A DNA stretch of 64,000 bases from Corynebacterium ammoniagenes DSM 20306 (GCF_001941425.1 NZ_CP009244.1:806001-870000); one strand, 5' to 3'; positions 24,639 through 34,982 are shown, counted from the first letter of the stretch. Numbers and translations are program-made. Notes: generated by a model not told the origin, from the letters alone.

Positions 24639-24961
24639 AAGGCATGGAACGACACCCTGACCCGGGGCTGCAGCCGGAGCGCACCACCATGGCGTGGACG
24701 CGCACCTTGGTCTCTTTCTTGGTGGTGGCGGGAGCGAGTCTGCGGGTCTCTGCGTCCGTGCATGATGCGGCGTTCATCGTCATTGCTGTTATCGCGATGA
24801 CCGTGGCGTTAAACATTATGGTGCGCCAGTCGGGGCGATATCGTCGCAGTAATGCCGGGCTAGTGCAGGAGAAAGTAAAGCCGCAGGTGTTATCGGTTAT
24901 GGTGATGTCAGCCGCGGTGGCACTTCTAGCGCTGGTGTTGCTGGCTATGAAATTTATTTAA
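24635..24961 (+). CDS. Second DUF202-type small membrane protein
   Basis: About 108 residues from a GTG overlapping the previous stop (GTGA), or 105 from ATG 24644; neither has a well-spaced ribosome site, so translation is probably coupled. The DUF202 core is recognisable as GLQPERTTMAWTRTLVSFLVV, followed by two more membrane helices. The two neighbouring genes are distinct family members in different frames, not one gene broken by a frameshift. Confidence 0.8.
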   Translation: MKGMERHPDPGLQPERTTMAWTRTLVSFLVVAGASLRVSASVHDAAFIVIAVIAMTVALNIMVRQSGRYRRSNAGLVQEKVKPQVLSVMVMSAAVALLALVLLAMKFI

Positions 24962-25006
24962 GTGCCATGTAGTCTCCGCTGATCCGCACAGCTAAAGTCA
25001 GGAATT

Positions 25007-25615
25007 ATGAACAAAATCGGAATCATGGGTGGAACCTTCGACCCGATTCACAATGGTCACTTGGTCGCCGCCAGTGAAGCTGCCTATCGCTTCGACTTGG
25101 ACAAGGTCATCTTCGTGCCCACGGGTCAACCGTGGCAGAAGGCAGATCGTGATGTCACAGATGCCGAACATCGCTATTTGATGACGATGGTGGCCACCGC
25201 GTCCAACCCACGTTTTACGGTCTCGCGCGTGGATATTGACCGTAATGGGCCGACGTATACCATCGATACGCTGCGCGATATTCGCAAGTTTTACCCGGAC
25301 GCGGAGCTGTATTTCATCACGGGCGCTGATGCGCTGTCCTCGATTATGTCGTGGCGTGACTGGGAAGACATGCTGGAAATGGCGCACTTTGTGGGTGTCA
25401 CGCGTCCTGGGTACCCCTTGACTCGCGATATGGTTCCGGAAGACCAGCGTGACAATATTGAACTGATTGATATCCCAGCGATGGCGATATCCTCGACCGA
25501 TTGCCGTGAGCGCGCGCGTGGTGGCGAACCCGTGTGGTACTTGGTGCCAGACGGGGTTGTGCAGTATATTGCGAAAAATCACCTGTATAGCCCAAATGAA
25601 GGTAAAGCGCTGTAA
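25007..25615 (+). CDS. nadD: Nicotinate-nucleotide adenylyltransferase
   Basis: A 202-residue nucleotidyltransferase that makes deamido-NAD from nicotinate mononucleotide and ATP, an essential step of NAD synthesis. [11 protein letters not shown] (residues 8-18) is the T/HxGH-type active-site motif, and ISSTDCRER near residue 165 matches the second ATP-binding motif. It opens a run nadD-rsfS-gpgP-degV, the same order as in Mycobacterium tuberculosis. The gap to rsfS is 42 bp. Confidence 0.95.
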   Translation: MNKIGIMGGTFDPIHNGHLVAASEAAYRFDLDKVIFVPTGQPWQKADRDVTDAEHRYLMTMVATASNPRFTVSRVDIDRNGPTYTIDTLRDIRKFYPDAELYFITGADALSSIMSWRDWEDMLEMAHFVGVTRPGYPLTRDMVPEDQRDNIELIDIPAMAISSTDCRERARGGEPVWYLVPDGVVQYIAKNHLYSPNEGKAL

Positions 25616-25657
25616 AGTTATTACCTGCTATACGTACTAAATTTGAAAAGGATATTT

Positions 25658-26119
25658 GTGAGTATTACTGACGCAGCCCGCCAGATGGCGGAGTTGGCAG
25701 CGCGCGCTGCCGATGAAAAGTCCGCCAGCAACATCGCAGTCATTGATGTCTCTGACGTTTTGGCCATTACGGAACTTTTCGTCATCGCGTCTGCAGATAA
25801 TGAGCGTCAAGTACGCTCCATTGTCGAAGAAATCGAAGACGCCCTGACCGCGGAAGGCTTCGAGCCGAAGCGTCGCGAAGGCGTGCGGGAAAACCGCTGG
25901 GTACTGCTCGATTACGGCTTTACGGTCGTGCACATCCAGCGCGAGCAGGAGCGGGAATACTACGGCCTAGATCGTCTCTACCACGATTGCCCGCTCATTG
26001 AGATTGACGGTATTGAGCCCGCTACCCGCCCGGGAACCTGGGACAATATCCGTGACGCCCAGTCCATCGATGACATTCCTCTGGCTGAAAAAGAGCCGGA
26101 AGAAGTCGAAGAGTACTAG
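25658..26119 (+). CDS. rsfS: Ribosome silencing factor
   Basis: A 153-residue RsfS/Iojap protein, which binds ribosomal protein uL14 and blocks joining of the subunits under starvation. Recognised by DVLAITELFVIASADNERQV and the conserved block WVLLDYGFTVVHIQ with EREYYGLDRLY. I chose GTG 25658 (AAAAGGA 5 bp upstream). The C-terminus beyond the family core is acidic (about 35 residues, ending EKEPEEVEEY), longer than in E. coli. Confidence 0.94.
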   Translation: MSITDAARQMAELAARAADEKSASNIAVIDVSDVLAITELFVIASADNERQVRSIVEEIEDALTAEGFEPKRREGVRENRWVLLDYGFTVVHIQREQEREYYGLDRLYHDCPLIEIDGIEPATRPGTWDNIRDAQSIDDIPLAEKEPEEVEEY

Positions 26120-26130
26120 GTTTAATTTCT

Positions 26131-26829
26131 ATGAGTCGCCGTCTAATACTGATCAGGCATGGTCAGACTGTCTACAACGCCACCGGCCGCATGCAGGGCC
26201 ACTTGGACACGCAGCTGTCCGATGAAGGCGTGCGTCAGGCAGAATCAGCGGGGCGACTTTTAGAAGACCAAGGAATTACTCGCATCATCGCCTCGGATCT
26301 GTCGCGGGCTCGGGTGACGGCGGAGATCGTCGGTAAGCGTCTTGGCTTGGACGTGCACGCGGATGAACGCCTGCGCGAAACGAACCTGGGGGAGTGGCAG
26401 GGAAAGACCTCCACGGAAGTCGATGTGGAATACCCCGGTGCGCGCGCTATTTGGCGCCATGACCCAACCTGGGCTCCACCCGGCGGGGAATCGCGCGTGG
26501 AGGTGGCACAACGTGCCCGGCCTGTCATCGATGAGCTTATGCGCGAGTACATGGAGTGGGATGACAATACCGTCCTGGTGGTCGCCCACGGTGGTGCTAT
26601 TGCCGCGTTGACCTGCCACTTGATTGCGTTGCACAGCAACCAATACCAACTTTTGTCGGGATTGAAGAATACGCACTGGGCGCAGCTGACTGCTCGTCCG
26701 GCGTTTGATCCACAACAGCCTCACGCACCAGTGCAATTTACTGCTGACAATGTGGAGGGCGCGAATTGGTATTTCGATGGCTGGAATATGGGCGCGCTCG
26801 TCGTGGGTGGCTCTGGGGCTGATACCTAA
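26131..26829 (+). CDS. gpgP: Histidine phosphatase, probable glucosyl-3-phosphoglycerate phosphatase
   Basis: A 232-residue branch-1 histidine phosphatase. The phosphohistidine motif LIRHGQT is at residues 7-13 (His10), ERLRETNLGEWQG carries the conserved Glu, and VVAHGGAIAAL holds the second His. It resembles cofactor-dependent phosphoglycerate mutases, but position directly after nadD and rsfS matches the M. tuberculosis gene for GpgP, which dephosphorylates glucosyl-3-phosphoglycerate in methylglucose lipopolysaccharide synthesis. That assignment is by gene order; corynebacterial need for it is uncertain. Its stop overlaps the degV start (TAATG). Confidence 0.82.
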   Translation: MSRRLILIRHGQTVYNATGRMQGHLDTQLSDEGVRQAESAGRLLEDQGITRIIASDLSRARVTAEIVGKRLGLDVHADERLRETNLGEWQGKTSTEVDVEYPGARAIWRHDPTWAPPGGESRVEVAQRARPVIDELMREYMEWDDNTVLVVAHGGAIAALTCHLIALHSNQYQLLSGLKNTHWAQLTARPAFDPQQPHAPVQFTADNVEGANWYFDGWNMGALVVGGSGADT

Positions 26830-27620
26830 TGCCCGTTCGCATTGTGACTGACTCATCGGCTGGCCTGCCGCAGGAAATTATTGATGAACTAGACATCACG
26901 GTATGCACCCTGCACGTGATGGAGAACGAAGACGCCGATACCACAACGTCGGCGCTATCCGCACTGGAAATTGCCGCGGAATATGGCCGGCAGATGGAAC
27001 GCGGTGGCGATGATGGAATCATCGGGCTGCACCTAGCCAAAGAATTATCCTCTACTTGGTCCGCAGCGGTGACTGCATCGGGAGTATTTCCCGATAATAA
27101 AGTGCGCGTTATTGAATCTGGCACCGCCGGCATGGTGCTGGGGGCGGCCGCGATGGCAGCGGCAAAGCTCGCAAAAGATGGCGCTGACGTCGATGAATGC
27201 TATGAAGCAGCCGAGGATACCTTGGCTCGCGGGCGAACCTGGGTGTATCTCAATTCAACGGATGAGCTTCGCCGCTCTGGGCGCATGTCTGCCACCACGG
27301 CGATGATTTCCACCGCTCTTTTGGCGACCAAGCCCATCATGGCGCTGAATGCCGGCAAACTTGAGCTGGTCGGGCGCACCCGCACGCAAACCAAAGGCTT
27401 TATTAAGCTCGTCGACTTGGTCGCCTCGGAAGCCGGCGGCAAGCCGGTGTTCATCGCGCTGCAGCATAACGGCGCGGAAGAAGAAGCCGAAATGTTGCAG
27501 GACTTGCTGGAGCAAGCGCTTCCCGATGGCTCGAGCTTCATTCTCACCGAACTCAACGAAGTAATCGGGGTCCACGTGGGCCCAGGCGCAATCGGTGTGT
27601 CTGCGGTCTATTCCGCTTAA
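26829..27620 (+). CDS. DegV family fatty-acid-binding protein
   Basis: A 263-residue DegV protein. Motifs: VTDSSAGLP at the N-terminus, the SxTW-type ligand loop in LAKELSSTWSAAVTAS, and GRTRTQTKGFIKLVDL later. In Gram-positive bacteria DegV-family (FakB) proteins bind fatty acids for phosphorylation by FakA; no fakA is seen nearby. The conserved actinobacterial neighbour on the right would be comEA, but here a LysR gene and a catabolic operon intervene. Confidence 0.88.
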   Translation: MPVRIVTDSSAGLPQEIIDELDITVCTLHVMENEDADTTTSALSALEIAAEYGRQMERGGDDGIIGLHLAKELSSTWSAAVTASGVFPDNKVRVIESGTAGMVLGAAAMAAAKLAKDGADVDECYEAAEDTLARGRTWVYLNSTDELRRSGRMSATTAMISTALLATKPIMALNAGKLELVGRTRTQTKGFIKLVDLVASEAGGKPVFIALQHNGAEEEAEMLQDLLEQALPDGSSFILTELNEVIGVHVGPGAIGVSAVYSA

Positions 27621-27632
27621 GGCAGACAACTC

Positions 27633-28517
27633 ATGGATATTCGGTGGCTGGAAGGCTTTGTCGTCGTTGCGGAGGAATTGCACTTCAGCAACGCAGCTAA
27701 CCGCCTCGGTATCGCGCAATCACCGCTGAGCCAGCTCATCCGCAAGCTGGAAAAAGAACTCGGGCAAAAGCTTTTCGATCGCAGCACTCGCTCCGTGGAG
27801 CTCACCGCGGCAGGGAAGGCGCTGCTACCGGAAGCACGGCGAATATTATCGACCATGTCTGAGGCACGCGAGTTGGTCAGTGCCGCAGAAGGCGACATCG
27901 TCGGCACGGTGCGGCTGGGCTTTTCCGGCGTTTTAAACTATGCCACGCTGCCGCGGCTGACCAGCGAGGTGCAACAGCGCCTGCCGCTGGTGGACTTAGA
28001 GCTGGTGGGCCAAGTGCTGACGCCTGAGGCCATCAGCATGCTGCGGCAGGGCAACCTGGATATCACCTTGATGGGTCTGCCGATTAATGACCCGGACGTG
28101 GAAACCCAACTGATCTTGACCGAGACCTTTTGCGTGGTCTTGCCCGCGGACCATGAATTAGCTGGGTCCGAGGTGGTGGATCTGTCGGATCTTTCGGGGG
28201 AAGGGTTTATCACCACGCCGGAATTTGTGGGTTCAGTCTTTCGCAACACCACCTTCCAGCTGTGTGCTGAGGCAGGGTTTGTGCCGCGCATTGCGCAGGA
28301 AGTACCTGACCCATTTCTAGCATTGCTTTTGGTTGCCCGCGACGTGGGCGTGGCCATTACCACCGAGGGGACAGGCTGGCTGGCGCCACCGAATACGGTG
28401 ATGATTCCAATCAAGCAGGATTCCCTGCGATTGCGCCATGGTGTGGCGTGGATGTCGGGGATGGAACGTGTTGCGCGCGATGCTGTTTTGGACGTTATTA
28501 AGGATATTTTTCCTTAA
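27633..28517 (+). CDS. LysR-family transcriptional regulator
   Basis: A 294-residue LysR protein: N-terminal helix-turn-helix (EELHFSNAANRLGIAQSPLSQ, residues 15-37), linker helix, then a periplasmic-binding-like effector domain. It starts 12 bp after degV, so it probably shares that transcript, and a good terminator follows it. The next operon (MHS carrier, dehydrogenases) runs the same way 261 bp later and is the likely target. LysR regulators are usually divergent from their target, so this arrangement is unusual. The ligand is probably the imported acid. Confidence 0.88.
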   Translation: MDIRWLEGFVVVAEELHFSNAANRLGIAQSPLSQLIRKLEKELGQKLFDRSTRSVELTAAGKALLPEARRILSTMSEARELVSAAEGDIVGTVRLGFSGVLNYATLPRLTSEVQQRLPLVDLELVGQVLTPEAISMLRQGNLDITLMGLPINDPDVETQLILTETFCVVLPADHELAGSEVVDLSDLSGEGFITTPEFVGSVFRNTTFQLCAEAGFVPRIAQEVPDPFLALLLVARDVGVAITTEGTGWLAPPNTVMIPIKQDSLRLRHGVAWMSGMERVARDAVLDVIKDIFP

Positions 28518-28542
28518 ATTTTCCCCAATTTTCATCTCTCTT

Positions 28543-28583
28543 ATGCCCGGTATTTCAGACACGAAATGCCGGGCATACTTTTC
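28543..28583 (+). terminator. Rho-independent terminator after the LysR gene
   Basis: ATGCCCGGTATTTC at 28543-28556 pairs with GAAATGCCGGGCAT at 28563-28576: a 14-bp stem with one G-U pair and a 6-base loop, followed by ACTTTTC. It separates the nadD-degV-LysR run from the MHS operon. Confidence 0.85.
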
Positions 28584-28778
28584 ATCCCTAAAGCGTATTG
28601 CCCATTTTTGTGACCTGGGTCTAATTATTGAGCGGGTTTTCTACATAAAGTTAGTAGCTTTCTGCATTTCTCTAACAATGTGATGCGGATTAAAGTTGCT
28701 CTCACTTGGTTATCCACCTCATAGATTGAGGTTGATACGGCCAGAGAATCCAGTCCCTTCCCATAGAGAGATAACGAC

Positions 28779-30122
28779 ATGACAATTTCTCCTCCGGCTC
28801 CTACACCGTCCGCAACGCAGCATCACGACAAGCACCCAACGAAGCCTACTCAGCAGGCAAAGCGTGCAGCGCTATCGGCCTTTCTGGGCTCCACGTTGGA
28901 ATACTACGATTTCTTCATCTACGGCTCGGCTGCCGCACTGGTATTTTCACATGTCTTCTTCCCTGAAGGCGCGGCCAACGGCGTGCTGTTGTCCATCTCG
29001 ACCCTCGGCGTGGCCTACATTGCCCGCCCGGCAGGTGCCATCCTCTTCGGTCACCTCGGTGATACCTTGGGTCGCCGAAAGACGCTCATGATCATCTTGT
29101 TCACCATGGGTCTTGCGACCTTCGCGATTGGCTTGCTGCCAACGTATGGCCAGATTGGACTCTTCGCTCCAATCTTGCTGGTCATCTTGCGTCTATTGCA
29201 GGGGCTGTCCGCTGGTGGTGAATCGCCAGGTGCAGCATCGCTTGCCATGGAGCACGCGCCGACTCGTCGCCGTGGTTTCCTGTCGTCGTTTACCGCTTCC
29301 GGCGTCATGTTCGGAATCGTTCTTTCCTCCTTGGTCTTCATTCCCGTAGCAGCTTTGCCCGATGAGCAGCTGTTTTCCTGGGGCTGGCGCATTCCCTTCC
29401 TGCTCAGTGCGTTTATGACCATTGCGGCACTGTGGATTCGTAAGCACTTGGAAGAATCCGAGACCTTTGAAGAGCAAGTAGAAGAAGTTCCTGAGGCTCC
29501 CAAGGCGCCAGTTGTTGAACTCTTCAAAAACCACTGGGGTGCGGTCCTGCGCATCATGGGTTCGTCAACCTACACGATGATGAACACCATCTTGAATGTC
29601 TTCGGTTTGTCGTACGCCGTACACAATGACATCGAGCGCACCACCATGCTGGCGGTCATCGCCGTGGCCAATATGGCGGCGGTAGTAACCCAGCCTTTCT
29701 TGGCATTGCTTTCCGATGTCATCGGCCGCCAGCCAGTCTTCGTCACCGGTGCCTTGGGTGCAGGCGGAATGGTCTTCGTATTCTTCAGCTCTATTGCTTC
29801 CGGCAATGTTCCGCTGATTTACCTGTCCGCAATGATTTTGATGGGTCTGTTCTACGCAGCGCCAAACGGCACGTACATGACCGCATTCCCAGAGCAGTTC
29901 CCCGCAAAGGTGCGCTACTCCGGAATGGCCATTGGCTTGATGCTGGGTCTGCTGGTCTCTGGCTTTGCGCCAGCAGTTGCCGAGTGGCTCAACGGCGGCG
30001 AACCAGAAAACTGGATGCCAGTCGCATGGCTGTGCCTGGCCTTTGCACTCATCTCCGCGGTGTCTTTTGCCACCGGCAAGGAGACCTACAAGACGCCAAC
30101 CCACAAGCTGGGAATGAAATAA
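28779..30122 (+). CDS. MFS transporter, metabolite:H+ symporter (MHS) family
   Basis: A 447-residue 12-helix carrier. [19 protein letters not shown] in helix 1 and [13 protein letters not shown] between helices 2 and 3 are MHS-family signatures, as is [15 protein letters not shown]. The family includes ShiA (shikimate), KgtP (2-oxoglutarate), ProP and aromatic acid carriers. It heads an operon with a YciI-like protein, an alcohol dehydrogenase and two KstD-like flavoproteins, so the substrate is probably a cyclic or aromatic-like carboxylic acid. The N-terminal 30 residues are Pro/Thr/His-rich. The 261-bp upstream gap holds the LysR terminator and presumably the promoter. Confidence 0.9.
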   Translation: MTISPPAPTPSATQHHDKHPTKPTQQAKRAALSAFLGSTLEYYDFFIYGSAAALVFSHVFFPEGAANGVLLSISTLGVAYIARPAGAILFGHLGDTLGRRKTLMIILFTMGLATFAIGLLPTYGQIGLFAPILLVILRLLQGLSAGGESPGAASLAMEHAPTRRRGFLSSFTASGVMFGIVLSSLVFIPVAALPDEQLFSWGWRIPFLLSAFMTIAALWIRKHLEESETFEEQVEEVPEAPKAPVVELFKNHWGAVLRIMGSSTYTMMNTILNVFGLSYAVHNDIERTTMLAVIAVANMAAVVTQPFLALLSDVIGRQPVFVTGALGAGGMVFVFFSSIASGNVPLIYLSAMILMGLFYAAPNGTYMTAFPEQFPAKVRYSGMAIGLMLGLLVSGFAPAVAEWLNGGEPENWMPVAWLCLAFALISAVSFATGKETYKTPTHKLGMK

Positions 30123-30183
30123 AGCCAGTTCAATTCCCGGCACCACTTTTTCTCAAACATAAATTTCTAAAGGAGTATTTCCC

Positions 30184-30477
30184 ATGTCCGCATACGCAGT
30201 AACCTACGCATACGTTCCAGAAAACGATGAAATGGCAGAGATTCGCCCAACTCACGTTGACTTCCTCAAAAGCCTGCACGAGAACGGCACCTTGCTCATC
30301 TCCGGTCGTTTGACTGAATGCGACCCATTGGGTGCGTTGCTGATTATCAAGGGTGACTCGGTCGAAGAGGTCGAGGAAATCATGAACCAGGATCCGATTT
30401 ACTCCGGTGGCTTTGTTTCTGAGCGCTTGGTCCGCAAGTGGAATATCGCATTCGGTGCAATCGAAGGAACGAAGTAA
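30184..30477 (+). CDS. YciI-family protein
   Basis: A 97-residue ferredoxin-like-fold protein of the YCII family, with RPTHVDFLKSLHENGTLLISGRL (conserved His and the Gly-Arg segment) and DPIYSGGFVSERLVRKW. Relatives include muconolactone-isomerase-like enzymes and TftG, a dehydrochlorinase in aromatic degradation; many members are of unknown role. AAAGGAG precedes the ATG. The next gene begins 2 bp after its stop. In this operon it may act on a ring intermediate. Confidence 0.82.
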   Translation: MSAYAVTYAYVPENDEMAEIRPTHVDFLKSLHENGTLLISGRLTECDPLGALLIIKGDSVEEVEEIMNQDPIYSGGFVSERLVRKWNIAFGAIEGTK

Positions 30478-30479
30478 TC

Positions 30480-31556
30480 ATGACTACCGCTGCACCTTTG
30501 TCCTCCACAGCCAAAATCCTGACGGTGGAAGCTGCTGTTACAACAAGTAAGCAGACCATTGAATATCGGGAACAACCAGCAGAAGTGCTCGCGCCAGGAC
30601 ACGCTCGCGTGGCTATCGCCTCGGTCACCCTCTGCGGTACCGATGCCCATATCTGGGATGATGATTACGCCTCAGAGCTGCCGATAATCCAGGGACATGA
30701 AGCTGCTGGAGTGATCACCGAAGTCAACAGCGATGAATTTGCGGTAGGCGACCGAGTGGTCATCATGCCGATGTTCTACTGCGGCAAGTGCTATGCCTGC
30801 TCCATCGGACGAGTCAACGCCTGCAAGGAAATGACCGTCTACGGCTGCTACCAAGATGGCTCGCTGGTGACCTCACAAAACGTACCGGTAGAAAACCTGT
30901 ACAAGATTCCAGACTCCTTGCCACTTAATCTCGCTCCCATCACGGAACCGCTATCCATTGCGATGCAAGCCTGCAAGCGTGGAGAGCCAGTGGCAGGGGA
31001 GAAGGTAGTCATCAATGGCGCGGGGCCCATTGGCATCCTAGCCGCAAGCTACCTCAAAGAGGTCGGCTGCGAAGTCGCCGTGACAGACATGGTGCCTAGC
31101 CGCTTGGAACTGGCAACGCACGTTGGTGCAGATAAGACTTTCGTCGTCGATGGTGGATTCCCCAATGCGGAACAAGCACCGGAGCTTGCTGAATGGACTG
31201 ACAATAACGGTCCATCCCTGATTATTGATGCCACCGGTTCGCCACATTCTCTTGCAGCAGCCATCGACAATGTGGCTACCGCAGGACGCGTGGTGTGCGT
31301 GGGAATCTCGGACCGTGACTTGGTCTTTGATATGCGCAAGCTTGTATCCAAAGAAATTGACCTGCGGGGATCGCGTAACTCTAAGAATCTCTTCCCCGAA
31401 TGCATCGAGATGCTGGATAAGCACCAAGAAGAACTTAGCGCGCTGATCACCCACCGCTTTGATTTCCATGACCTGGATAATGCATTTGCGACGCTGACTG
31501 ATCGCAATGCCGAGGTAGGCAAGATTGCGATTGATTTTCAAGGAGTTGAAAAGTAG
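30480..31556 (+). CDS. Zinc-dependent medium-chain alcohol dehydrogenase
   Basis: A 358-residue MDR-superfamily dehydrogenase. The catalytic zinc site is seen as CGTDAHIW and GHEAAGVI; the structural zinc loop is partly kept (FYCGKCYACSIGRVNAC, four cysteines). The NAD-binding turn is GAGPIGILAASYLKEVG. It would oxidise a secondary alcohol of the imported substrate to a ketone, which fits the two ketone-desaturating flavoproteins downstream. ATG 30480 has GAAGGAAC upstream. Gaps of 2 bp on both sides show tight operon packing. Confidence 0.9.
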   Translation: MTTAAPLSSTAKILTVEAAVTTSKQTIEYREQPAEVLAPGHARVAIASVTLCGTDAHIWDDDYASELPIIQGHEAAGVITEVNSDEFAVGDRVVIMPMFYCGKCYACSIGRVNACKEMTVYGCYQDGSLVTSQNVPVENLYKIPDSLPLNLAPITEPLSIAMQACKRGEPVAGEKVVINGAGPIGILAASYLKEVGCEVAVTDMVPSRLELATHVGADKTFVVDGGFPNAEQAPELAEWTDNNGPSLIIDATGSPHSLAAAIDNVATAGRVVCVGISDRDLVFDMRKLVSKEIDLRGSRNSKNLFPECIEMLDKHQEELSALITHRFDFHDLDNAFATLTDRNAEVGKIAIDFQGVEK

Positions 31557-31558
31557 CA

Positions 31559-33244
31559 ATGAACACTCAAGCACCACTGTTATCTTCGGTGAGCACCTGG
31601 CCGAAGCGCCTTGACCTTTTGGTCATTGGTTCAGGATGCGCCGGCCTTACCTCCGCGCTGGTTGCCGCAGACGGTGGGGCGAGCGTCGGCATCATCGAAA
31701 AAGCCTCCCACCTGGGTGGAACCACCGCGGCAGGCGGTGGCGTGATGTGGGCACCAACCAATCACCTCATGGGCCGCCGGAACTACACCGATACGACATC
31801 GGCAGCAGCGGACTATATTCGCGCGGTGACTAAGGGCAAGCTTTCTGCGGAAGAAATCCACTGGTACATCGAGAACTCGTCTGCGGCGGTACGCTACCTC
31901 GATGAAAATACTCGCGTAGATTATGCGCCTTTGGCACGGCCTGATTACCACGGAGCGCTGCCAGGCGCGACGGAAGGCGGCCGCGGCTTAGACCACAAGC
32001 CCTTTGACCCATCAGTAGTTCCTGGCCTGCTCGAAGCTGTGCGGCAGCCAACCTACCTGCCGCTGATTTCCATGGACGAACGCGACCAGCTCCACGGCGG
32101 GGCACCGGATCCAGCCTTGCTCGAAGAACGAGCACAGGCAGGCGTGCGCACCATGGGCGGGGCACTGGCCTCAGCACTCTTGGCCTCCGCGTGGGATAAG
32201 GGCATCTCCATTGCGAATAACTCTCAAGCCACGGCGCTGAATAAGACTGAGAATGGCTGGGAGGTAGAAATTACCTCCGGCGATGAGACCACCGTGATTG
32301 CGGCAAGTAATGTCGTGATCGCTTCCGGCGGATTCGAGTGGTCAAAGCAATTGCGCAATACGCTGCTGAAATTCCCGATCACGCCAATCTCGGCACCGTC
32401 GAATACTGGTGATGGTTTGAAGCTTGGAATGGGCGTGGGTGCCGCCATTGCAGAAACTAGCGATATCTGGGGAGTTCCAGTCATCACCGCGCAAGGCGCT
32501 ACCTACGACGGTCAGCCATCTGGACGAATGGGCAATGTGGAAGCAACGCTTCCGGGCTCCATCGTGGTCAATAACAAAGGCGAGCGCTTCGTCAACGAAG
32601 CATTGAACTATCACGACTTCGCGCGCGTCTTTGGCAATATTGACCCAGACACTGCCGAATTCGCTAATCTGCCGGCGTATTTGATCATGGACGCAGATTT
32701 CGTCTCCAAGTATCCAGTGGCAGGTCATCCTGTCTTTGATAATGAAAAGGATGCGCCGGAGTGGATGGTGAGGGCAGGGGGCATCGACAAGCTAGCGAAC
32801 GAGCTAGGCATCGATGCTGAAGGTCTAGTGGCGACGGTGAAGAAATTTAATGCCGATGCTGCAAACGGTGAAGATACCGTCTTTGGCCGCGGTAGCTCGG
32901 ACGAAGACCGTCACCTGGGTGACCCGAAAAATACCCCCAACCCGTGTCTAGCGCCGCTCGATAGTGGACCTTTCTACGCCGTTGAACTGCACCCTGGTGT
33001 GTTGGGGACTGCTGGCGGTATTGAAACCAACCTCCACGGCCAAGTTGTTGACTGGGATGGTCAGGCAATTGATGGCCTCTATGCTGCTGGCAATTGCTCG
33101 GCCACGGTCTTTAAGGATGCTTACCCGGGCGGTGGTGCGACGATTGGCTCCGCTATTACCCGCGCCTATGCCGTGGGACAGGCCATTAACTCCACTTTTG
33201 AACAGAAGAAGATTGATTATGATGAGCAAGTATTCGTGGGATAA
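31559..33244 (+). CDS. KstD-like FAD-dependent dehydrogenase (first of a tandem pair)
   Basis: A 561-residue flavoprotein of the fumarate reductase / 3-ketosteroid delta1-dehydrogenase superfamily. FAD-binding [17 protein letters not shown] lies near residue 24, followed by [17 protein letters not shown], and the C-terminal block is [10 protein letters not shown] with [10 protein letters not shown]. The Tyr and second Gly of YPGxG match two active-site residues known in KstD. The family desaturates the carbon next to a ketone. The N-terminus is slightly longer than in its neighbour. The two flavoproteins overlap by 26 bp and are clearly diverged paralogues. Confidence 0.86.
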   Translation: MNTQAPLLSSVSTWPKRLDLLVIGSGCAGLTSALVAADGGASVGIIEKASHLGGTTAAGGGVMWAPTNHLMGRRNYTDTTSAAADYIRAVTKGKLSAEEIHWYIENSSAAVRYLDENTRVDYAPLARPDYHGALPGATEGGRGLDHKPFDPSVVPGLLEAVRQPTYLPLISMDERDQLHGGAPDPALLEERAQAGVRTMGGALASALLASAWDKGISIANNSQATALNKTENGWEVEITSGDETTVIAASNVVIASGGFEWSKQLRNTLLKFPITPISAPSNTGDGLKLGMGVGAAIAETSDIWGVPVITAQGATYDGQPSGRMGNVEATLPGSIVVNNKGERFVNEALNYHDFARVFGNIDPDTAEFANLPAYLIMDADFVSKYPVAGHPVFDNEKDAPEWMVRAGGIDKLANELGIDAEGLVATVKKFNADAANGEDTVFGRGSSDEDRHLGDPKNTPNPCLAPLDSGPFYAVELHPGVLGTAGGIETNLHGQVVDWDGQAIDGLYAAGNCSATVFKDAYPGGGATIGSAITRAYAVGQAINSTFEQKKIDYDEQVFVG

Positions 33245-34982
33245 GGAAGTAGACCTGCTGGTTCTAGGCTCCGGCGCGGCAGGGCTCAGCGCAGCACTTA
33301 CCGGTGCAGCCGATGGACTCGACGTATTGCTCGTGGAAAAAAGCGACTATATCGGTGGCACCACGGCCTATTCCGCAGGCACTGTGTGGGCGCCAAATAA
33401 TAAATTCCAGCGCGCAGCAGGCAATACCGATGACCGTGAGCGCGCCGAGCGCTACTTGGACACCTTGGTCGGTGACAAGTCCGAGAAAAAGATGCGCATG
33501 GCTTATGTCGACCAGGCCTCGGACATGCTCGATGACATGGAAAAACTCGGCGTGGAATTCCTACATTCGCCAGCCGTGGTGGATTATCATTCTGAGCTGC
33601 CAGAAACCGGAAAAACAGGACGTGCCCTAGAGCCTAAGCCTTTCGATGGCCGCAAGCTGGGCAAGGTCAATTTCTCCCACGTGCGTCCGCCAGTGCCTGA
33701 ATTTGCCCTGATGAACGGCACGATGATGCTGCGCCGACCAGAGGTCAACACCTTGCTGGGGCTGTTTTCGAAAAAGCCGAAGCAAACCGCCATTGCCGCC
33801 GCTACCGCGCTCAAGCTCGGGGTGCGCTGGGCGCTGGATATGACCCGCTTTAACCGCGGCACCCGCCTGGTGATGGGCAATGCGCTGACCGCCCGCATGT
33901 ACTATGAGCTGCTCCAACGCGGCGGAAACGTGTGGCGCAATGCGTTGACGACTGAGCTTATTAAAGAAGGCAATGAGGTCATCGGCGCGGTCGTGCAGCA
34001 CGGCGGGGTCACTCACCGCATCCGCGTGCGCAAGGCAGTGGTGCTGGCCGCAGGTGGCTTTTCCCAAAACCCGCAGCTGCGTGAGCAGTACATGCCCAAA
34101 CCTACGCCGCAGTTCTCCCGCACCAATGAAAACACCAACGGAGATACGATGCAGCTCGCAGCAGCGATCGGCGCAAAGCTTGGCGATGACAACGGCGAAA
34201 ACGCCCTGTGGTTCCCATCGTCTATTGGCACCCGCGCTGATGGTTCCACCGCCGTATTCCCACACATTTGGGACCGCGGTAAACCAGGCGTGATTGCTGT
34301 TAATGCCGATGGCAAGCGCTTCGTCGATGAATCCGCGTCTTATCACCGCTTTGTCCGCGCGATGTATGAGTCGAATAAGACAACCCCCACCATCCCGGCG
34401 TGGTTGATTGTGGACTCACGGACTTTGGCTAAGTACGGCCTGGGCATGATTACCATGCCGCACCTGCCCAAATTCATGCTGAAAAAGTACATCGATTCGG
34501 GCTACCTGCACGCTGGGAAGACCATTGAGGCGCTCGCCAAAGATATCGGGGTTGACCCACAAGGACTCAAGCAGGAAGTTAAACGCTTTAATAAGTTTGC
34601 AGAAACTGGCGTGGATGAAGACTTCCACAAAGGCGAGCTGCTCTTTGGGCAAGTCGCAGGCGATCCTGAGCACGGGCCGAACCCAAACCTTGGCCCCATT
34701 GCCAAGGGACCGTTCTACGCCATCGCCCTATTGCCGACCCCACTGGCCACCTCCTTTGGCATCAGCATCAACCCGCACGGCCAGGTGGTAGGCGAGGACG
34801 GGGAAGCCATTGAAGGGCTGTATTCTGCCGGCAATGACGCACAATCTGTCATGAGCTCCGAATACCCTGGCGCTGGCTCACAAGTGGGCGCAGGCATGAC
34901 CTTCGGGTGGGCCGCGGCCAAGCATGCGGCGTCCAGAATGGACTCTGTGGATAACCCTGTCGCTTCGGTGATGCATCACTAA
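33219..34982 (+). CDS. KstD-like FAD-dependent dehydrogenase (second of a tandem pair)
   Basis: A 587-residue paralogue of the preceding gene. FAD site [17 protein letters not shown] near residue 18; [25 protein letters not shown] is the KstD-like continuation. The C-terminus has [21 protein letters not shown] with the catalytic-type Tyr and Gly kept. ATG 33219 or 33222 lies inside the previous gene (26-bp overlap), implying translational coupling and perhaps fixed stoichiometry. Two successive desaturations of a cyclic ketone, leading towards an aromatic ring, would need exactly such a pair. A steroid substrate is less likely: no mce, kshA or hsa genes are seen. Confidence 0.86.
   Translation: MMSKYSWDKEVDLLVLGSGAAGLSAALTGAADGLDVLLVEKSDYIGGTTAYSAGTVWAPNNKFQRAAGNTDDRERAERYLDTLVGDKSEKKMRMAYVDQASDMLDDMEKLGVEFLHSPAVVDYHSELPETGKTGRALEPKPFDGRKLGKVNFSHVRPPVPEFALMNGTMMLRRPEVNTLLGLFSKKPKQTAIAAATALKLGVRWALDMTRFNRGTRLVMGNALTARMYYELLQRGGNVWRNALTTELIKEGNEVIGAVVQHGGVTHRIRVRKAVVLAAGGFSQNPQLREQYMPKPTPQFSRTNENTNGDTMQLAAAIGAKLGDDNGENALWFPSSIGTRADGSTAVFPHIWDRGKPGVIAVNADGKRFVDESASYHRFVRAMYESNKTTPTIPAWLIVDSRTLAKYGLGMITMPHLPKFMLKKYIDSGYLHAGKTIEALAKDIGVDPQGLKQEVKRFNKFAETGVDEDFHKGELLFGQVAGDPEHGPNPNLGPIAKGPFYAIALLPTPLATSFGISINPHGQVVGEDGEAIEGLYSAGNDAQSVMSSEYPGAGSQVGAGMTFGWAAAKHAASRMDSVDNPVASVMHH

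Noticed and set aside
24297..24961. One DUF202 gene broken by a frameshift
   Set aside because: Each half has its own complete DUF202 core (NERTFLAWIRT and ERTTMAWTRT), so these are two genes.
26131..26829. Phosphoglycerate mutase (gpm)
   Set aside because: The histidine-phosphatase motif alone does not separate them; the nadD-rsfS neighbourhood favours GpgP.
31559..34982. Steroid catabolism locus
   Set aside because: Only the KstD-like genes would support it; no mce, ksh, hsa, cyp125 or KstR-type gene is present.
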